The notes beneath the pieces are model-generated. The model made no database searches. It saw only the letters and a list, made by a program, of their open reading frames with translations, and was not told where the DNA came from. From assembly GCA_023159155.1 (NCBI GenBank), contig JAJNNX010000009.1, positions 930,001 to 994,000 of the forward strand: DNA of 64,000 nucleotides. Reading direction: 5' to 3'. The DNA comes from Ustulina deusta. Its lineage: Eukaryota > Ascomycota > Sordariomycetes > Xylariales > Xylariaceae. This document shows, piece by piece, positions 59,862 to 64,000 of the stretch (within the stretch, counting starts at the first letter, position 1; each line of letters opens with the position of its first letter). The position numbers and the translations under genes are program-made.

Positions 59862-60096
59862 TATTATAATTAGTTAAGTAAAGTTTTTATAGTTAGTTTA
59901 TTAATATTATAAATAAAGATTTTAAGCTAAAAAAAAAAAAAAAAAAAAAAAAAGTTAGAGTTTATAAAATAGGTAGATATAGAGTCTATATATATAGCTG
60001 CAAAGTTTAGGTTGGTCCGTACGTAGACTTCTTATTTTATTGCTATATAGGTTTGGAGTCCTTATAGGTCTCGTTAAAACTATACTAACCGTTATA
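59862..60096 (-). repeat. 5' LTR of the gypsy element
   Basis: A 235-bp LTR, right-hand copy, with a run of A near 59933-59952 where the other LTR has an A/G-rich tract. Its outer right part keeps normal composition (ggttggtccgtacgtagact). Confidence 0.85.
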
Positions 60097-61448
60097 TATT
60101 GTAATTTTTATTTAGCCTAGTTTAAATTAATATTTAAATGTTTTAGATTGATTAGTTAATATAAATATTAGTTAAACTTTATAAATAATATTTTTATTTT
60201 TAAATATAATATATTTTAAAAATAATAGCAATTAGATATTTTTTAGTTATATTTTAGTTATTATTTATATTTTTTTAATAGTTTTTAGTAATAAAACAGT
60301 ATTACAAGCTTATTTATATACTATAATTATATTTTTTTAATTTTATTTTTAAGCTTTTTTTTTAATAAACTAAAAGCTTTAATATTTAATACTTATATAA
60401 TATAGCTATAATATAGTTTATAAAAAACAAACTATATTTCATTTAAAAAATAAAACTATAAAAAGTTATTATTTATATATAAATTATAGCTATTATATAT
60501 TAGTATAACTTATATATTATTAAAATAGCTTTAAACAAACAAAATAAAAATATTAATAAGCTAATTAATAATAATAAAATTATAAATTTATTTATTAAAC
60601 AAAGTTTTAAATTATTAATTTTTAAATAAATTATAATTTTTTTAAAAATAAATAGTAGTAATAAAACAATATTTCTATTATTAATATATTTAAAAAATAT
60701 TATTTATTTATTTTTTTTAATACTTTTTTTAAAGCTATATATATTAAAGCTTTATAAACAACTTAATAATTTTTTTTTATGTTTTAGCTAATATTTATTT
60801 TGTTAATATTAAAATATTGTTTTAAAAATATATTTGCTAGTTTAAAAGCTTTAAAATATTTAAAAAATAGCTTAATATTAGTTATAGTTGCTTTGTTAAT
60901 ATATAAATAACTAATAAATATTAATCTAGCAATCTTTAGTTTAAAATTATAAAAAAAAAACATATATATTATAACTTTTTAAATATTCTAAGGTTTCTAA
61001 AAACTAATAATATATATTTAGCTATATATTTAAATTTAATTATTAAAAATATAAAGCTTAGTTTAGCCTAACTTATAGCTTAATTAATTAGTTTAGTTTT
61101 AAAATATATAAATAAGATCTAAAAATATTAATATAACTATTTTTTAATTAAAATATTATTAAAGCAGCAATATATATATAACTAATTAATACTTTATTAA
61201 ATAACTATTTATTTTTATAAAGTACTAAGTTAAGCAGCACAAACTATAGCTGCTGTACGCTATTAGTCGCTATATAAAAGTATTACAATAAAAAAAAATC
61301 AATTCTAAAAAAAATAAAAGTAAAAAAAAAACATAAGAACTAAACGCGGTTGCGTTATTTAACAATTTTTAATTAAGGTGGTTGGGGTCAGTAGCGCGTT
61401 TTTAGCTGGGTCGCGATGGGGTAGTTCGCAAGAGGGGGTGTTAGCTTA

Positions 61449-61610
61449 CTATGGTTCTTGAAATTGCGAAAGATAAGGATAAGGAACAACTTGTGGTCAG
61501 GGCAAACAGTACTATTCCATCAAAAGAAAATTAAGGGTGAGCTCCAGTAAAAGTCCATCAGATAGACAGACAAAGATGAAAAGTGCAAACAACGCTTACC
61601 CTTGAGGACT
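61449..61610. other. Flank of the TIR element
   Basis: About 160 bp of balanced DNA between the transposon and the last recognisable exon of the membrane-protein relic. It probably contains that gene's next intron (donor GGTAAGCG read on the minus strand at its upper edge), so the transposon may have landed in or beside the gene's 3' part. Confidence 0.4.
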
Positions 61611-62501
61611 ATAGTCGGGTGAAGCGCTTCCGGTGCTATTTATAGTCCAATTAAACATCACACCAGTTGGGAAGGTGACAGACTGGTTCTGTTGCTCCCA
61701 AGTATAATACTCATCACCAGAACTAACTTGGATATAGTCCGACAAAGATGGTACGAAATCGCAGTCGGTATCTTCAGCACAATAATATACATAGAAAAGA
61801 TTACATTTAGTATAAACTCAAATCATTTTCAGCTCCTAACAGATATAAAACATACCACAACGATGGAGTAAAAATCAGAGCCCACGCAATTCACAAAGTG
61901 GACGGAGTCGTTGGTCGGAGATGTGCTACTCGTTTGCAGCATGTCCGTACTACTCGATGAGCTTGCTTCAATTGTATTACTGCTCTAGGGCGAGACGGCG
62001 GAAGACGTAGATAATAACTTGGTCCAAGTTATGCTATTCGAGGTCGTCAGAGTTGTAGCAACACTATTGCTTCTTGATCCCGAAGTCGATAATTGCAATG
62101 CTATATTCGATTGGACGCTAGTTAAAACATGGTCATTAATCTATAGCCTTGGAATAAAAGTTTCCTGAAGTATGGCCTGAGGTCACTCACGGATCGGTTC
62201 CATCATAGGGAGGTAATTTGTGATACGCCTTCAGCACTGGAAAAGTGATCACCAGCGCTATGAGCAAGACAGCGGAGACGGCAATAACGATGGCCTTAGT
62301 GGGCCTCTTCTTAGCTGACTCGGGCCTTTCAGTTAATAAGGTACTCGATACAGATCTAGGCTTCCGCGGTGTGAAAGAACATATGTTAAAGGAGAGACTG
62401 GTGGTGTTACGGTTGCCATATTCATTGTTATCCCCGACCTGTTTGCTCTGAACGTGACTGTCCGATATCTCGTGGACCCTTGCGGGACCAGACTGTACCA
62501 T
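61611..62501 (-). pseudogene. Type II membrane protein with in-frame stop, 3' end not found
   Basis: Minus strand. Exon 1 (62501-62191) encodes 103 residues with a basic cytosolic stretch (KKRPTK) and one membrane helix AIVIAVSAVLLIALVITFPV (residues about 70-90). A 73-bp intron leads to a Ser/Thr-rich exon (62117-61856), interrupted by TAG at 61985-61987. A further piece reads DCDFVPSLSDYIQVSSGD, then YYTWEQQNQSVTFPTG and MFNWTINSTGSASPDYSPQ (to about 61611). This is the layout of fungal Ser/Thr-rich type II membrane proteins with an extracellular C-terminal domain. The last two pieces do not join in frame with standard splice sites. A true C-terminal exon is missing; the TIR element begins about 160 bp further on. 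The stop fits a CAG to TAG change. Confidence 0.6.
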
Positions 62502-63699
62502 AGTGCCTATTCGGCGTAGCGAGAATATCAGAGGGAACTAAATGGAGGGAAACAATATATGTCGTACATACACAGGGGTAAGGTGTGAACCAAAGTGAAG
62601 TAATACGTGTGTTGGAAAGCTGGAAATGGGAATCCCAACAGGCAGGGCCTTCGTTGGGTTGATAGGAGATATGCTAATACCGTGGCCTTTTCGACATAGA
62701 GGTGGCTACCCCTAAAAAAGCATTTTGCCTTGTATACACCACCTTAGCGAAATCAAGTACAATATCACCTAGCATCCGTGGACTAGGATGTCATTATAAT
62801 TTACCCTGTTAATTTCTAAATTTCTGTAATATCCGAAAACCAAAAATGCAACAAAATACCGCAAGTCCTTGTTTCATCCAAAACCAAAAATCTTCAAAAA
62901 GATTCATCAGATCTAAGTACGCCTATTCACAAATAGCTTCATAGGGTACCTGGACTTAGCAGATATGAAAAAAGGTAGCGCGGAGTTTTCAGCCCCTGCA
63001 TCGGCTGGGCAGCCTACTTGATACACGTTTTGATTATAGCAACAATGGAAGGCTCCAATGATGGGCTTCTGTCTTGTTTGTGCAGCGTTCCCATAGACAG
63101 CAGTTGCAGAGAAACCGTGCCAACCAATTCCCTCACATTTCTCATTGGCCCTTCGGTGTAGCCAAATATAGTAGTAAAGAAAGAGCGCCGAGCTAAACTC
63201 TCAGATAAGCAACGGTCGCCCTGGGTAAAATCTGCAAGAACCTAATAAAGTAGTTAAAGAGCCTATCAAGAGATCTCAACACCTTGACCGGACGTATCTT
63301 ACTGCATATTACATCCGGCAGGTTACAGGCTATTGATCCAATCGATCTTGGTAGCTTAGGTAGGCAGACCGGTCTTTTGAATCACACCTTTACCAGGCAT
63401 ATGCTTACTGCATATTACAAGCAGCAAGCTATAAGCTCTCGATTCAATTAACATAGATTGCTATACAGACAACCTAGTAATAAAGCAAGCTTTAGCGATC
63501 ATTATACCAGCTTCAAGCCAGCCAACACTTAAACGGTAGTAGTTGGGGCCAAAATAACAGTATTCTCGCGCATGGCGGCTGTAAAGGAGCCAGTCCCAAG
63601 GGTAGCAAGATAAGTCCTCAGGATCATCTCTAACACCCCTCACTCTCCATTACCCCCCAGATCCCCTGTATTATAATATAAAAAGATATTATTAAAAAT
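62502..63699. other. 1.2-kb region, no recognised gene
   Basis: No supported gene. A diverged pair of direct repeats with a period of 106 bp starts at 63298 and 63404 (cttactgcatattaca in each). From 63670 on the sequence is AT-rich and leads into the STAND-domain relic. Confidence 0.4.
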
Positions 63700-63999
63700 A
63701 TAGAGGCTCTCGGTACTATAGCTAGTATCGTCCAGCTCATAACGATTGCTGCATCAATCATCAAGACCATTCACCGCATCCACGACAAGGCAAAAAAAAG
63801 ATTAGCGCGCGCCTTTCGGAGAACCACCGAATTGGAGTCTCTGCTAGCTATACTACACCTTATCAAATCCTCCCAGCTATTAACACCAGACACTTTCCAA
63901 GTGCCACTGTTAATTGTGCACGAACACCTTCACAAATTAGACAACCTCTTGGCCAAGATCCGCAATCGCTCCAGAATAAAAGTCTACTTTCGCCTCTAG
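63700..63999 (+). pseudogene. STAND-type fungal N-terminal domain relic, start codon lost
   Basis: The plus strand encodes 99 residues, beginning after ATA at 63700: EALGTIASIVQLITIAASII, then KTIHRIHDKAKKRLARAFRR, TELESLLAILHLIKSSQLLT and LHKLDNLLAKIRNRSRIK, then TAG at 63997-63999. This is the helical N-terminal domain found in front of NACHT/ankyrin modules of fungal NLR-like proteins (usual start MEAL.AVA..VQL.D.. and RLA....ELESL...L.LI). The ATA occupies the place of the ATG, a G-to-A change as made by RIP, and the TAG could be CAG. The window ends here, so I cannot see whether a NACHT or repeat domain follows. The polylysine run could also hide a frameshift. Confidence 0.65.
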
Positions 64000-64000
64000 A

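Larger units (their letters stand above)
54098..60096 (-). mobile_element. RIP-damaged Ty3/gypsy LTR retrotransposon nested in the TIR element
   Basis: LTRs of about 235 bp lie at 54098-54333 and 59862-60096. They are flanked by TATTA (54093-54097) and TATTG (60097-60101), equal apart from one G/A transition, so a 5-bp target duplication. The LTR starts TGTTACGATTAG on the plus strand; the other end is TATAACGG-type, i.e. TGTAACGG before damage, seen on the minus strand. The minus strand carries the gypsy reverse-transcriptase motif NVYLDDILIYSKT, now reading NIYINNILIYFKT, with the catalytic codons at 56785-56796, and gag-like text near 59000-59400. All frames are closed by stops. The right-hand LTR is the 5' LTR. 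Confidence 0.85.
53594..61446. mobile_element. Tc1/mariner (Fot1/pogo-like) TIR element, interrupted
   Basis: The left end AGCTAACACCCCCCCTTGC (53594 on) and the right end (to 61446) are inverted copies over at least 45 bp, with mostly transition differences (GCAAACCACCC versus GCGAACTACCC). Both ends abut the dinucleotide TA (53592-53593 and 61447-61448), the target duplication of Tc1/mariner elements. Removing the nested gypsy element leaves about 1850 bp, the normal size for Fot1-type elements of ascomycetes. The remaining interior is too damaged to read a transposase. Class assignment rests on the ends, TA duplication and size. Confidence 0.75.

Noticed and set aside
1..64000. tRNA, 5S rRNA or CRISPR arrays
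   Set aside because: I looked for tRNA B-box words (GGTTCGAATCC-like) with matching arms, for dispersed 5S rRNA words and for spaced repeats; none held up. CRISPR is not expected in a fungus.

Overview
The window looks like a chromosome segment of a filamentous ascomycete (Pezizomycotina). The genes have short introns (about 50-155 bp) with GTAAGT-type donors and CTAAC/CTGAC-type branch sites. Gene families are typical of these fungi: HET, Helo-like/ankyrin, a CBM1 secreted protein, an MpaB-type oxygenase and a LaeA-like methyltransferase. Three long AT-rich blocks carry transposon remains with C-to-T/G-to-A damage, the mark of repeat-induced point mutation (RIP). The phylum is clear; genus and order cannot be read from the sequence.

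Layout. 1-8271: AT-rich block with an unidentified degraded element and a full-length, RIP-damaged Ty1/copia element (2323-8271; 171-bp LTRs; target duplication GAAGT). 8272-34726: gene-bearing, near-balanced base composition. It holds a GNAT acetyltransferase, a CBM1 protein, a class I methyltransferase, an MpaB-like oxygenase and a Helo-like/ankyrin protein (873 aa). Between them lie many gene relics: two HET genes, a predicted nuclease-fold gene, an NRPS adenylation scrap and an alpha/beta-hydrolase tail. 34727-42977: a small terminal-inverted-repeat (TIR) element into which a solo LTR and a 7.4-kb copia element (minus strand) have inserted, each with its own 5-bp target duplication. 43755-51672: a single-pass membrane protein, a GFA-type zinc protein and a second Helo-like/ankyrin protein (1043 aa). 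53594-61446: a Tc1/mariner (Fot1/pogo-like) TIR element flanked by TA and interrupted by a 6.0-kb RIP-damaged Ty3/gypsy element. 61449-64000: a membrane-protein gene broken by a stop codon, and a STAND-type N-terminal domain whose expected start codon reads ATA.

The accessory theme is non-self recognition: two intact Helo-like/ankyrin genes, one STAND N-terminal relic and two HET relics lie in about 45 kb, surrounded by transposons. This is the usual pattern of fungal incompatibility/innate-immunity repertoires in repeat-rich compartments. The CBM1 protein and the oxygenase suggest a plant-material-associated, secondary-metabolite-capable lifestyle, but no complete biosynthetic cluster is present. 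All exon boundaries were worked out by hand from splice signals and reading frame.
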